The notes beneath the pieces are model-generated. The model was not told the origin of the DNA. It searched no databases and saw only the letters and a program-made list of their open reading frames with translations. 64,000 nucleotides of DNA from UMGS1908 sp964432825 (lineage in GTDB: Bacteria; Bacillota; Clostridia; Christensenellales; UBA1242): contig CAYSOX010000002.1 of NCBI GenBank assembly GCA_964432825.1, forward strand, positions 1 through 64,000, written 5' to 3'. Positions 44,013-52,916 of the stretch are shown here, one piece after another. Every line of letters begins with the position of its first letter. Within the stretch, counting starts at the first letter, position 1. A program made the translations under genes and the position numbers.

Positions 44013-44810
44013 CTAGCCCTCCTTTTTTCCTGATTTTTTATATTTTATCCCATTTTTTGCTAGGATTTCTTCGGCTAAACACATATAACTTTTTGCGCCA
44101 ACGCAAGATTTATCGTATAAACAAATTGGTAGCCCGTGGCTTGGTGCTTCTGCTAAACGGATGTTACGCGGTATGGTTGTTTCATAAACACTGTTTGTAA
44201 AGTGTTTTTTAATTTCAGCGGCAACTTGTTGACCTAAACTAGATCGCTTGTCTTTCATTGTTAGTAAAACGCCTTCAATTTGAATATTTGGGTTAAGTTT
44301 TTTCTTGATTAATCTTATTGTGTTCATAAGTTGGCTTAATCCTTCTAGTGCAAAAAATTCACATTGGATTGGTATTAATACCGAATCGGCACTAGTTAAA
44401 GCATTAATAGTCAAAAGCCCTAATGATGGCGGACAGTCAATTGTTATAAAATCATAACTATCACGAACCTTATCTAAAAGCCTTTTAATGATTTTTTCAC
44501 GAGATTCCATATAAACCATTTCAACTTCAGCGCCGGCGAGTTCGTTGTTGGCGGGCAAAATATCAAATCCTTCAACGGGGGTATGCTGAATAACTTCATC
44601 TATACTAGCCTCCCCAACTATTAAATCATAAACCGATTTCATTTCGGTGTTTTTTCTAACCCCAACACCACTGCTGGCATTTCCTTGAGGGTCAATATCT
44701 ATAAGCAAAACCTTTTTGCCAAGGTTTGCAAGTGACGCGGAAGTGTTTACGCAACTGGTTGTTTTTCCTACGCCACCCTTTTGATTTGCAAATGCGATTA
44801 TTTTTCCCAT
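44013..44810 (-). CDS. parA: Chromosome partition ATPase ParA (Soj)
   Basis: A deviant-Walker ATPase that binds DNA when ATP-bound and is released by ParB. 265 aa, normal chromosomal size without an N-terminal HTH. Visible are KGGVGKTTSCVNTSASLA (deviant Walker A with the signature Lys), IDIDPQGNASSGVG (A'), FITIDCPPSLGLLTINAL (Walker B) and RSSLGQQV. AAGGAG lies 7 nt before the ATG at 44810, with a promoter at 44846. It forms an operon with parB. Confidence 0.97.
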   Translation of the reverse strand: MGKIIAFANQKGGVGKTTSCVNTSASLANLGKKVLLIDIDPQGNASSGVGVRKNTEMKSVYDLIVGEASIDEVIQHTPVEGFDILPANNELAGAEVEMVYMESREKIIKRLLDKVRDSYDFITIDCPPSLGLLTINALTSADSVLIPIQCEFFALEGLSQLMNTIRLIKKKLNPNIQIEGVLLTMKDKRSSLGQQVAAEIKKHFTNSVYETTIPRNIRLAEAPSHGLPICLYDKSCVGAKSYMCLAEEILAKNGIKYKKSGKKEG

Positions 44811-44845
44811 TTTCTGCTCCTTACATTAGTAATTTATATAATTAT

Positions 44846-44873
44846 ATTATAACAGACTTACCTCAATGTGCAA
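44846..44873 (-). promoter_or_regulatory. Promoter of parA-parB
   Basis: Minus strand: TTGCAC (44873-44868), a 16-bp spacer, TATAAT (44851-44846), 36 bp before the ATG. Confidence 0.65.
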
Positions 44874-45470
44874 ACACTTTGTTAAATTTTTTCAAAATTT
44901 TTCGCCAAAACAAGCAGAACAAAAAGAAAAACACGGAAAGGTGATTGGATTTTACAATTTTTTATTTTAAATACACAAAAAATAAAATTAAGTCATTTAT
45001 AAAGTAAAAAGAACAATCATTTTTGTGATAAAACCTATTTTAATAAAAAAACTTATTAATAAGTTGCAAGATTGTCGCTTTTTTATTCCGTTTTATGTAT
45101 TAATCTTAAATGGATAAACCTTAATTTTCACAAAAATATTCAAAATTTTAGATTATGCATATTTACATTGCTTAGAAAAATTAATTTTGAAGGGTGAAAA
45201 GATAAAAAACAGTTTTTTAATATAAAACCATATAAAATTGTTAGGGCTTTTAAGTGGTGTTTTTAAGTGCGGATACAAAGGTTTATTAAACTGCAAATTA
45301 CATTCAACGAAATTTGCTAAATTGGTTTACTTTTTATTTTTTAAGTGATATAATTATTTTGCTAAAGATTGAAGGTTTTAAATAAAAAACCGATAAATTA
45401 AGCGATAAAATGTTCCATAACGGGTTTTAAACTTTTAAAATAAAAAATCTTTGTATAATAATCAGAATTT
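44874..45470. other. Gene-free DNA between parA and tRNA-Arg
   Basis: About 600 bp, AT-rich. I see no ORF with a credible start, no structured RNA and no terminator. TATAAT at 45454-45459 is a likely -10 for the tRNA, without a good -35. Confidence 0.4.
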
Positions 45471-45547
45471 GCTCTCGTAGTTCAACTGGATAGAGCGTTC
45501 GGCTTCGAACCGAAATGTTGCGGGTTCAAGTCCTGCCGAGAGCGCCA
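45471..45547 (+). tRNA. tRNA-Arg (anticodon TCG)
   Basis: 77 nt with acceptor GCTCTCG / CGAGAGC fully paired, D-arm with GTTCAACTGGATAGAGC, anticodon stem TTCGG / CCGAA around CTTCGAA (anticodon TCG), T-loop TTCAAGT and encoded CCA. Reads CGA and probably CGG. Followed directly by a terminator. Confidence 0.95.
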
Positions 45548-45589
45548 AAAAATCTCACCATAAGACATTGTTTTGTGGTGAGATTTTTT
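45547..45589 (+). terminator. Terminator of tRNA-Arg(TCG)
   Basis: Perfect 14-bp stem AAAAAATCTCACCA / TGGTGAGATTTTTT with a 15-nt loop. The first A of the stem is the last base of the tRNA CCA end. Confidence 0.92.
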
Positions 45590-45595
45590 ACTTAT

Positions 45596-45885
45596 TAACT
45601 ATTAATTATTCATTTTTCGCTATTCGCTATGAACTACTCACTAGTTACTTATTTATTATTTACTATTTACTATTCGCCGTGCACTACTTACTGGTTACTT
45701 ATTCGCTATTCATTATTCGCTATTCACGCTTTACTATTTGCCATATGCTACTTACTAGTTACTTCTTCACTATTCACTATTAACTATTTGTTACATGCTA
45801 CTCACCATTTGTTTATTCATTATTCACTATTTGTCTATTCATTATTTGTAACTTACTATTCACCATTCATTGTTTGATAAACCAT
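45596..45885. repeat. Heptamer-type degenerate tandem repeat tract
   Basis: About 290 bp built of TATTCAC-, TATTCGC- and TTACTAT-like heptamers. A higher-order unit of about 50-65 bp also shows, starting with phrases such as CTACTCACTAGTTACTTATT, CTACTTACTGGTTACTTATT and CTACTTACTAGTTACTTCTT. It is strongly strand-asymmetric, with almost no G on the plus strand. Open frames inside it are artefacts of the 7-bp period. Confidence 0.85.
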
Positions 45886-46038
45886 TATTAATTGTTGTTC
45901 GAATTTTAAAGTTGTATCTGATAGTGAAAAATTAAATGGTTTTTATAATGATTTTTTCGGGTAAAAATAAGATTATTCTCAGCACAATATAAACTATAAA
46001 ACCCGCTTTACAAAAGCCCTTTAATTTCAACACTGTTA

Positions 46039-46067
46039 TTGACAGAGGGTTTTTATTATGCTACAAT
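46039..46067 (+). promoter_or_regulatory. Promoter of the 46105 gene
   Basis: TTGACA at 46039-46044, a 17-bp spacer, TACAAT at 46062-46067, 37 bp before the ATG. Confidence 0.8.
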
Positions 46068-46104
46068 TATTTTTGATAATAGTTTGTGTGAGTGAGGGTG
46101 TAAA

Positions 46105-46800
46105 ATGAAAATTTATAAAATTAAAGACGCAAATTGCAGTAAATCTCAAAATTTTATAGGAAACGAGAATGAAGACGTAAAAGAAATTTCTGCAATAAGG
46201 TTATCGTTTGCTTCGCTTGAACCATTTAGAAGTTATGCTACAGGGGAATTGAAAATTGGTCAAACATATTATTTTTCAACCCCGTTCAGATTGCCAAAAT
46301 TTATGTCAATTGCGGATGCTTGTAAGGTTGTCTCCTATTTATCGGATAGGGTTGAGGTGGAAAACGATTTGGTGCCCGTTAGTAAAGAAAGCGTTTTGAT
46401 GGTAAGTGATATTTTAGAAGATTATGGATTTTCGAAAATAGAAGGGAAAGACAAAATAAGTGTTCACATGGTTTCAGAAATCGGTTCTTCTAAAAAAATA
46501 GAGGCGACTTATCCATTTTGTGGCGAAATTAAAGGTGTAGCGGATTTATTTACGGTGGGCGGAAATTTTGAAGTCTTCAAAAAGTCGGATTTATACGACA
46601 GATATTTTAATTGGTATAGTGCGGGTGTAACCGAAGAAGAGGTTTTGGATATTTATAAAAAAGTTGAAAGAGTAAAGGAAATTGTCGACAATTTTCAGAA
46701 AAATTTTCAGTCGATGTCTTATGAAGAACGCGAAGCCTATTTAAAAGAGAGTGGTTTTAATTTTGGGACTCCAGACGAAGAACAATTGTCGAAAACATAA
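46105..46800 (+). CDS. 231-aa soluble protein, unknown
   Basis: No signal peptide or membrane segment. The N-terminal part looks globular with beta strands (EISAIRLSFASLEPFRSY, IGQTYYFSTPFRLPKF). The C-terminus is helical, with EEVLDIYKKVERVKEIVDNF and SYEEREAYLKESGFNFGTPDE. The composition is balanced and acidic, as in a cytoplasmic enzyme or structural protein. GAGGG lies 7 nt before the ATG and a consensus promoter precedes it, so it is a real gene. No family recognised. Confidence 0.7.
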   Translation: MKIYKIKDANCSKSQNFIGNENEDVKEISAIRLSFASLEPFRSYATGELKIGQTYYFSTPFRLPKFMSIADACKVVSYLSDRVEVENDLVPVSKESVLMVSDILEDYGFSKIEGKDKISVHMVSEIGSSKKIEATYPFCGEIKGVADLFTVGGNFEVFKKSDLYDRYFNWYSAGVTEEEVLDIYKKVERVKEIVDNFQKNFQSMSYEEREAYLKESGFNFGTPDEEQLSKT

Positions 46801-46953
46801 TACAGAAAAAGAAATATTGTGGAAGTTATATATTTTATATAAAGTAAACTTTTCGCAAAGTTCAAATTCGGTGCTGTCGCATCTGCAAAATTTAAATTTT
46901 GTCTTTACGGATTAAATAACCATCATTAGAGGGGGAACCTTACGGCTTGTTTG

Positions 46954-47127
46954 TTAACAACTTCTAACAATTGGATAGAAATTTGCAGGGGTTGAGGTTT
47001 CGGGGGTGATAAAGCCCGAACTTGTGTAACCTACAAATTTTAAGTTGGTATCCAATACTGTCGCATCGTCTTGAGCATAAACTCCGCCTATATGCCAACC
47101 AATTTCATAATAAAAAATCGAATCTTA
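46954..47127 (-). pseudogene. C-terminal fragment of a lost gene
   Basis: A minus-strand frame of about 55 codons without a start, reading through IGGVYAQDDATVL, FVGYTSSGFITPE and FYPIVRSC before TAA. The composition is protein-like and unlike the surrounding AT-rich DNA. Its 5' end runs into the terminator hairpin at 47112-47152, whose other side holds a stop. It is probably the tail of a deleted gene. No family recognised. Confidence 0.4.
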
Positions 47128-47152
47128 GAAAAACTAAGGCTCGATTTTTTTG
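47112..47152 (-). terminator. Bidirectional terminator downstream of the 47242 gene
   Basis: Stem AAAAAATCGA / TCGATTTTTT with inner TTAG / CTAA, usable in both directions. It lies 90 bp past the minus-strand stop at 47242. Confidence 0.8.
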
Positions 47153-47241
47153 TTATGTAAAATTGTGGTTTGCTTTAAAAGTAAAAATTTTGATTTGAAC
47201 GATAAGCAAATTGTTAAAAACGATGTTAAAAATGTTTAAAA

Positions 47242-48054
47242 TTAAAGAATTGAATTTTCTTCCAAGTGGTTGGTAGTTTTAATAAAATTGTTTGTTGGAA
47301 TAATTTTTGCAAGATTGTTATTTAAAAATTCGATAATTTCTTGGTCGTCTTCACGGATTTTAGAATTATTGAAAGAGGCGTTAAATCTTTGTGCAAGTTT
47401 TTCAAGTTTTCCGCCACCCATTGCTTCTTTGCGATGTTCAACTTTTGGGTTTGTAGAGTTTGTAGTGTAATAAACTGGACTAGTTTGTAAGGCTTCTTGA
47501 TAACTTTTGAAACGATTTTTGCCTAGAACCATATGCGAAGAAGTTATTTTTTTAAATAGTTTATAATTTGCGAATTTGCTTTCGGTGGCGTTTAAATATA
47601 GTCGTTCATCCGTTTGTAATTGAATGTCAAAATATTCAAATTTACCGAAGCGGTTTCTGGTAAGCCCGCGGTAACTAATTTTTTGGGTTGTTCCATACAT
47701 ATTGCCGTTATTTAGTGCTGGAGTTTCGGTACTTTCGATGTCTACCACAAAAGGGACACCTTTAAACATTAATATATTCTGCTCAGAGTATTGGTTTGCG
47801 CCGTTTTTGTGACTGTTTTTTAATGCGAACTTATTTTCGGCATTTAAATAATTTTCGATATAGTCGGCATATCTTTCTTCGGCGGTTGTTTTAATGTGGA
47901 TTGTTTTTTCATCCTCGGTTGCTTCCTTAACTTTTTGTTTAAAAAATTTTGGAAGAATTCCGCCTTCAATTCTTATATTTGCAATGCTTTTTATAAATTT
48001 ATTTTTAAACAAGCTATTGTTATAACTTGCAAGTCTTTCTTCTTTCTTTTCCAT
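47242..48054 (-). CDS. 270-aa soluble protein, unknown
   Basis: Rich in Asn, Lys and Glu, without signal or membrane segments. Parts look globular: FKGVPFVVDIESTETPALNN and KISYRGLTRNRFGKFEYFDI. It ends in a helical stretch (EIIEFLNNNLAKIIPTNNF). AAAGGGTGA lies 8 nt before the ATG at 48054. A perfect LexA-type box lies about 270 bp upstream, possibly too far to control it. The compositional style resembles the unknown proteins of 37-40 kb but no alignment is evident. Confidence 0.65.
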   Translation of the reverse strand: MEKKEERLASYNNSLFKNKFIKSIANIRIEGGILPKFFKQKVKEATEDEKTIHIKTTAEERYADYIENYLNAENKFALKNSHKNGANQYSEQNILMFKGVPFVVDIESTETPALNNGNMYGTTQKISYRGLTRNRFGKFEYFDIQLQTDERLYLNATESKFANYKLFKKITSSHMVLGKNRFKSYQEALQTSPVYYTTNSTNPKVEHRKEAMGGGKLEKLAQRFNASFNNSKIREDDQEIIEFLNNNLAKIIPTNNFIKTTNHLEENSIL

Positions 48055-48321
48055 AATTGTTCACCCTTTATTAATTTTAGGGTTCGATTATATCATACCA
48101 ATTTAAAAATTTCAAGATGTATAACCAAATTTACATCCAAACAATGTTTAAAATTGAAAAAAATAAACAAAAAAAATATTGCTGTTTAATCAACAACCTG
48201 CCAACTTTTCGCAAAATATACTAATTTCAAAACAGCCTCAAAATTGCCCCTTTTTGGCAGTTTAATGTTTTTATGAATAAACTATCGACGACTACCTAAA
48301 AAGTGGCGAAATTTTATTCTT

Positions 48322-48335
48322 CGAACATATGTTCG
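48322..48335. promoter_or_regulatory. LexA/DinR-type SOS box
   Basis: CGAACATATGTTCG fits the Bacillus DinR/LexA consensus CGAAC-N4-GTTCG exactly, within an 18-bp palindrome (48320-48337). No SOS gene is adjacent: the nearest start is at 48054, about 270 bp away on the minus strand. Confidence 0.7.
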
Positions 48336-48527
48336 AAAAGTAAAAGGGCTTGCAGTTGGTCTTTTCTGTTTCAAAACCCGTTGTGTTTTAGGTGATGTTT
48401 GGTGTTTGGCTTATATAATTCGAAGCGATTTTACGAATGGTTTTATAGATTTTGCGACCTGCCTTTTTAAGTTTTTGATGCCATTATTTAATCCGTGAAG
48501 TGCCGAAAATTTTGGATGAAATAAAAA

Positions 48528-48543
48528 TGTTTCACGTGAAACA
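48528..48543. promoter_or_regulatory. parS: parS site 1 (consensus)
   Basis: TGTTTCACGTGAAACA, identical to the Bacillus consensus ParB-binding site. Confidence 0.95.
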
Positions 48544-48570
48544 TTTTGTTCTGAGACGACAACTTACTTG

Positions 48571-48586
48571 TGTTTCACGCGAAACA
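48571..48586. promoter_or_regulatory. parS: parS site 2 (one central change)
   Basis: TGTTTCACGCGAAACA, one base from consensus at a position known to tolerate T or C. Only 43 bp from site 1. Confidence 0.88.
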
Positions 48587-48859
48587 ATTTGGCGGGTTCT
48601 TGTAGGTATGTGACAATTAAAAGGCTTAAAAGTATCAGGTTGGATATTGCTTTAATGTTTATGTTGGGTTCGTTTACCCATGGCCGAAAGAGGGCTTATT
48701 TATTAGTTACCTTTCATATGGAGTTTTTATTTAATTAAAATTATCCCATATCCCCTACCTTTGGTTGTTTCGTTACAGAATGGCTTACTGGGGCATTTTC
48801 GCTAATTTAAATTAAACCCAAAGGGCTTTAAGATGCATTTAGTATTGTATTTAAGTAAA

Positions 48860-48875
48860 TGTTTCACGTGAAACA
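48860..48875. promoter_or_regulatory. parS: parS site 3 (consensus)
   Basis: TGTTTCACGTGAAACA, exact match. Confidence 0.95.
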
Positions 48876-49182
48876 TTTTGCATATTTGTTGGTAAATAAA
48901 GGTGTTTCACGATTGGATTTACCTTTTAAAATAAGCGATTTGCTGTGCGAGTAAGCGGTTTAGTGTAAATGTTTACATTGTATATATAGATAATGTTATT
49001 GATTTATTTGTAGCAAGATATTTATTATTGTAAGACTTATAACCATTAGAGGAATTGGTTAATATGTAGCAAATTGTTAAAAAGTATTTTAATAAGCCAA
49101 CAAAAAAAGTTATTAAGCAATATTAGATTTTGCAAATTAGGTGAATTGTGAAACAATAGCAAATAAGTTAAGCAAAAGCCAA

Positions 49183-49198
49183 TGTTTCACGTGAAACA
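49183..49198. promoter_or_regulatory. parS: parS site 4 (consensus, inside a 34-bp palindrome)
   Basis: Exact consensus. It forms the centre of a perfect palindrome at 49174-49207 whose left arm is AAAAGCCAATGTTTCAC. Confidence 0.95.
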
Positions 49199-49460
49199 TT
49201 GGCTTTTGATGTGTAAAGTAGTTTAAATGAATAAATGTATAAATTGATAAATAAATAACAGCAAGCAATTTTCAGTTTAAAAACCATCTTGTTAAAAAGC
49301 ATATTTAAAAAATATGTGGCATATATTGTATTCGAAATAAAATGCGACAAATTAAACAAAAATGTTATGATAAAACCATAAATACAAAAAACAAAGAATG
49401 TGGCTTATAAAATTATGCCCAAAAGTGAAACATCTAACCAATAAAAGAATTTAGTAAAAA

Positions 49461-49476
49461 TGTTTCACGTGAAAAA
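49461..49476. promoter_or_regulatory. parS-like site 5 (one mismatch)
   Basis: TGTTTCACGTGAAAAA, one base from consensus in the outer arm. Confidence 0.65.
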
Positions 49477-49727
49477 CTAGTTTATTTAAAATTTAAAAAC
49501 TGAAAAAGCGAAGTGTGAGATGTGCCCAAAATTGAAGCAAACAAAAAGCAATTTAAACAATAAAATCTTAAACAAAAAATTTAAAAAGTATTAAATTATT
49601 AAAAAATGCAATGAAGTGCCAGATATCAAAAAGTTGAATTTTAACAATTAAATATTGATTGCCAAATAAATAGTTTTTAACAAAAGTTGAACATTTGTTA
49701 AAAGCCAAAAATTATAATATTCCAAAA

Positions 49728-49743
49728 TGTTTCCCGTGAAAAA
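49728..49743. promoter_or_regulatory. parS-like site 6 (two mismatches)
   Basis: TGTTTCCCGTGAAAAA, two bases from consensus; may be a decaying site. Confidence 0.45.
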
Positions 49744-49860
49744 TTGTTAAAAAAGCAAAAAAATTTCACAAGAAAAAAACAACATATTCCTTTAAAATAA
49801 AGCCATTTAATTTTAACTATTCGCAAAATATTATAAACTAAACACAATAAAAATCGCAAA

Positions 49861-49900
49861 AAAATAAAGCCTGCTAGATAGATTTTTTGCAGACTTTATC
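49861..49900 (-). terminator. Terminator of the CvpA-family gene
   Basis: Stem TAAAGTCTGC / GCAGGCTTTA (minus strand, one mismatch), followed by TTTTTTTG. It lies 16 bp past the stop. Confidence 0.8.
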
Positions 49901-49915
49901 TATTTATTTTGATAA

Positions 49916-50677
49916 TTAACGAGTTGCAATCCATTCATTGATGGTGGCTGAAATATCATAATTTTTATCAATTAATTTAAAGGCAAATTCGCTTATAGGT
50001 TTTCCTAAAAAAGATTCGTTCAAACGATTAAAAAAACCGTCAAACATTGATACGCCTCTAAAGATTGATAAAACCAAGCAAATTGTAAATAAAAGTTCAA
50101 CCGCCGACAATAGTCCAACCAATCCGCCCAAAGTTCGGTCAATTTTGCTTAAAATTTTGGTTGATTTTAATATTTTTCGTTCAAGTCTATTTAATATCCA
50201 AATTATAATTGAAAGAATAATAAATATTGCGATGAAAGTGCATACAATTAATATTAGGGTGGAAAGTGATTTGCCGACTATTTCAGCAAGGGTGATGGAT
50301 TCGGTATTTGCCAAAGAATCTGGTGTTATGTTTAATAGCCCCGAAATTAATCCGCGGAAAATCTTTGGAATATTTGCTTCTCCCAAGGCGGTTTTAACAA
50401 ACTCATTCAAATTTTCGCTAGGTATAGTTTTTAGGTTCACGCTAAAATTTTCGCCTAGTCCCACCGCCCAATCGCTACATTTTTCAAACACGCTGGTTCC
50501 AAGTTTGGTTTTGTTTGCAAGAAAGTTTGCTACCGGCTTACTTAAAAAAAATGAGATAGCAAGTTTCACAAAGAAACCGCAAAATCTAGTGAGTGACCGA
50601 ATAAAACCACTAAAGATGCCTATAATTATCGATAAAGCAACAATAACAATAATAATTATATCAATATATGTAAACAT
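49916..50677 (-). CDS. CvpA-family membrane protein
   Basis: 253 aa. The N-terminus YIDIIIIVIVALSIIIGIFSGFIRSL followed by a Phe/Gly-rich second segment is the CvpA (colicin V production) pattern. The other segments (TLILIVCTFIAIFIILSIIIWIL near 140-162) and IDRTLGGLVGLLSAV match the family's conserved Asp-Arg-xx-Gly-xxx-Gly motif. CvpA proteins are linked to envelope homeostasis, but their biochemical role is unclear. The region between segments 2 and 3 (about 60-130) is longer than in the E. coli protein. GGAG lies 6 nt before the ATG. It is divergent from ftsH. Confidence 0.88.
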   Translation of the reverse strand: MFTYIDIIIIVIVALSIIIGIFSGFIRSLTRFCGFFVKLAISFFLSKPVANFLANKTKLGTSVFEKCSDWAVGLGENFSVNLKTIPSENLNEFVKTALGEANIPKIFRGLISGLLNITPDSLANTESITLAEIVGKSLSTLILIVCTFIAIFIILSIIIWILNRLERKILKSTKILSKIDRTLGGLVGLLSAVELLFTICLVLSIFRGVSMFDGFFNRLNESFLGKPISEFAFKLIDKNYDISATINEWIATR

Positions 50678-50832
50678 TTTTCTCTCCTTTTAATTAATTT
50701 TAACAAAAAAATGCAATATAAACAATGAAATTTTAGCGAAATTTTAAAATATTCACATTAATTTGATTGAAACTAAATTAATAATATGTTAATATATAAT
50801 ATGTTATAAAACAAATTCTGGAGGTTAATTTT

Positions 50833-52911
50833 TTGGAAAACAATATGAATTCGGGAGAGCGATCAAGATATCAACAAAAATCTCCCCTTTTAAAAAATAT
50901 TTTAAGCATTGCATTTTTGCTTTTGATATGCGTGTGCTTATTCTTTTTGACAACGTCGGCGGGCAAAAAGGAAATTGGCGAGGCGCAGTTCCGCGAAGAT
51001 ATCAAGGCGGGCAAAATTGAATGCGTTGAGTTTACATCAAACTATATTGCCGTATATTATAAAAATGATGCAGGCGGAGATGTTTGCTATTTAGGTCCGG
51101 GGCTAAGCGAGTCGGTAAATGAAATAGTTGACAAATATAATTCTGAAAATCCGCTAACTGATGTAGATAAAATAAGCCCAATTGTTTCAGATTTTTCGTG
51201 GAGTTATATATTATTCCCTGTAATAATGATTGGTGGAGCAATTTTAGTTATATTTATTTTCAGCCGACAAATTGGAAAGTCAAACAAACAAAGTATGGAT
51301 TTTGTTAAAAACCGTGCAAAAATAGCACTAAGCAATGTTCGTTTTGCCGATGTTGCAGGTGCAGACGAAGAAAAAGAAGAAGTTCGTGAAATTGTGGAGT
51401 TTTTGAAAAATCCTCAAAAATTTACCCAAATGGGTGCAAGAATCCCAAGAGGCGTGCTGATGGTTGGACCTCCTGGAACGGGTAAAACCTTGCTTGCAAA
51501 AGCAATTGCCGGTGAAGCAAATGTTCCCTTCTTTACAATAAGCGGTTCAGATTTTATGGAACTATTTGTTGGTGTCGGTGCAAGCCGTGTTAGAGACTTG
51601 TTTGACAAAGCAAAGAAATCGGCACCATGTATTGTATTTATTGATGAAATTGATGCTATTGGTCGTCAACGCGGAACGGGAATGGGTGGCGGAAACGACG
51701 AAAGAGAACAAACTTTAAACCAACTACTTGTGCAGATGGATGGTTTTGAGACCAACGAGGGTGTTATAATAATTGCGGCAACAAACCGTGTAGATATCTT
51801 AGACCCAGCATTGTTAAGACCGGGAAGATTTGATAGACAGGTGCATATCCATGTTCCAGATGTTAAGGGAAGAGAAGAAATATTAAAAGTGCATGGCAGA
51901 AATAAACACTTCGCAAGTGATGTAGATTTTAAACAAATTGCCAGAGTTACAAGTGGCTTTACTGGTGCCGAACTTGAAAATTTATTAAATGAATCGGCAA
52001 TTTTAGCAGCGCGTGACAATAAGCCATTTATTGATATGCGAGATATTAGCGAGGGTATAGATAAAGTTACAATGGGACCTCAAAAGAAGAGTAGAATTGT
52101 GACAGAAAAGGACAGAAAGATAACAGCCTTCCACGAATCAGGTCATGCCGTTGTGGGTCGTCTTGTAAAAAATTCCGACCCTGTGCACGAAGTTTCGATT
52201 GTTCCGCGTGGTAGTGCTGCAGGTTATACGGTTAGTAGGCCGGATTCAGACGACACACATATTACAAAATCTAAGTTAAAAGATGCAATAACAATGATGC
52301 TTGCAGGCAGAAAGGCAGAAGAAATATTTATTGGAGATTACACAACGGGTGCATCTAATGATATTGAGCGTGCTACAGGTATTGCAAGAAAAATGGTTGT
52401 AGAATGGGGAATGGGTGAAAAAACCGGACTTATGCATTTAGGTAGTGAAAACTCATACTTTTTGGGTAAAGATTATATGGAAAGGGTCACTTACTCCGAC
52501 CATTATGCAAACATTATTGATGATGAAGTAAAACAAATTTTAAAAGAATGCGAAAAGAATGCTGAAGAATTGATAGAGGGTAACAAATCGGTAGTTGAGA
52601 CAATGGCAAATGTGTTGTTGCAAAAAGAAACAATATATTCAAACGAAGTTGACTTAATTATGAAAGGTGCAAGCGTTGATGAAGTTGTTGAAAAAATAAA
52701 CCAAACACTTGCAAAACCTACTGAAGAAAAGATTGAAGGCGACGACGATGTTGTGGACGGGCTAAGAACCAACCGTATAAAGACAACATCTTCACCAAAA
52801 ACTTGCGGAGAGGAGAAACTTTCACCGTCAGACACCTTAAAAAGTGATGAAATTAGCGAAACATTTTCTGACGCAATTGAAAAGACCGAAAAAGATAAAA
52901 GGAAAAAATAA
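50833..52911 (+). CDS. ftsH: ATP-dependent zinc metalloprotease FtsH
   Basis: Membrane-anchored AAA+ protease that removes misassembled membrane proteins and some regulators. 692 aa. It has two membrane segments (about 20-42 and 118-140) around an extracellular loop. The AAA+ domain has Walker A GPPGTGKTLLAKAIAGEA (about 219), Walker B FIDEIDAIGRQRG, SRH arginines in RPGRFDRQV, and the zinc motif HESGH (about 437). The C-terminal 70 residues are acidic and disordered. The start is a TTG at 50833 with GGAGG 8 nt upstream; the next ATG (50845) is too far from it. First gene of a six-gene run. Confidence 0.97.
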   Translation: MENNMNSGERSRYQQKSPLLKNILSIAFLLLICVCLFFLTTSAGKKEIGEAQFREDIKAGKIECVEFTSNYIAVYYKNDAGGDVCYLGPGLSESVNEIVDKYNSENPLTDVDKISPIVSDFSWSYILFPVIMIGGAILVIFIFSRQIGKSNKQSMDFVKNRAKIALSNVRFADVAGADEEKEEVREIVEFLKNPQKFTQMGARIPRGVLMVGPPGTGKTLLAKAIAGEANVPFFTISGSDFMELFVGVGASRVRDLFDKAKKSAPCIVFIDEIDAIGRQRGTGMGGGNDEREQTLNQLLVQMDGFETNEGVIIIAATNRVDILDPALLRPGRFDRQVHIHVPDVKGREEILKVHGRNKHFASDVDFKQIARVTSGFTGAELENLLNESAILAARDNKPFIDMRDISEGIDKVTMGPQKKSRIVTEKDRKITAFHESGHAVVGRLVKNSDPVHEVSIVPRGSAAGYTVSRPDSDDTHITKSKLKDAITMMLAGRKAEEIFIGDYTTGASNDIERATGIARKMVVEWGMGEKTGLMHLGSENSYFLGKDYMERVTYSDHYANIIDDEVKQILKECEKNAEELIEGNKSVVETMANVLLQKETIYSNEVDLIMKGASVDEVVEKINQTLAKPTEEKIEGDDDVVDGLRTNRIKTTSSPKTCGEEKLSPSDTLKSDEISETFSDAIEKTEKDKRKK

Positions 52912-52916
52912 AACAG

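Larger units (their letters stand above)
48055..49860. other. Gene-free centromere-like region
   Basis: 1.8 kb between two minus-strand genes. It holds the six parS-like sites listed separately, half sites at 48903 (TGTTTCACGA) and 49148 (GTGAAACA), and the LexA-type box at 48322. The region 48590-48850 is less AT-rich but contains no credible ORF. A minus-strand frame of 63 codons at 49168-49359 overlaps a parS site and has no binding site. Confidence 0.7.

Noticed and set aside
45568..45877. Two plus-strand ORFs of 71 and 82 codons
   Set aside because: They are products of the 7-bp repeat period, with Leu/Tyr/Ser low-complexity translations.
49168..49359. 63-codon minus-strand ORF
   Set aside because: It overlaps the 34-bp parS palindrome, has no binding site and a biased composition.
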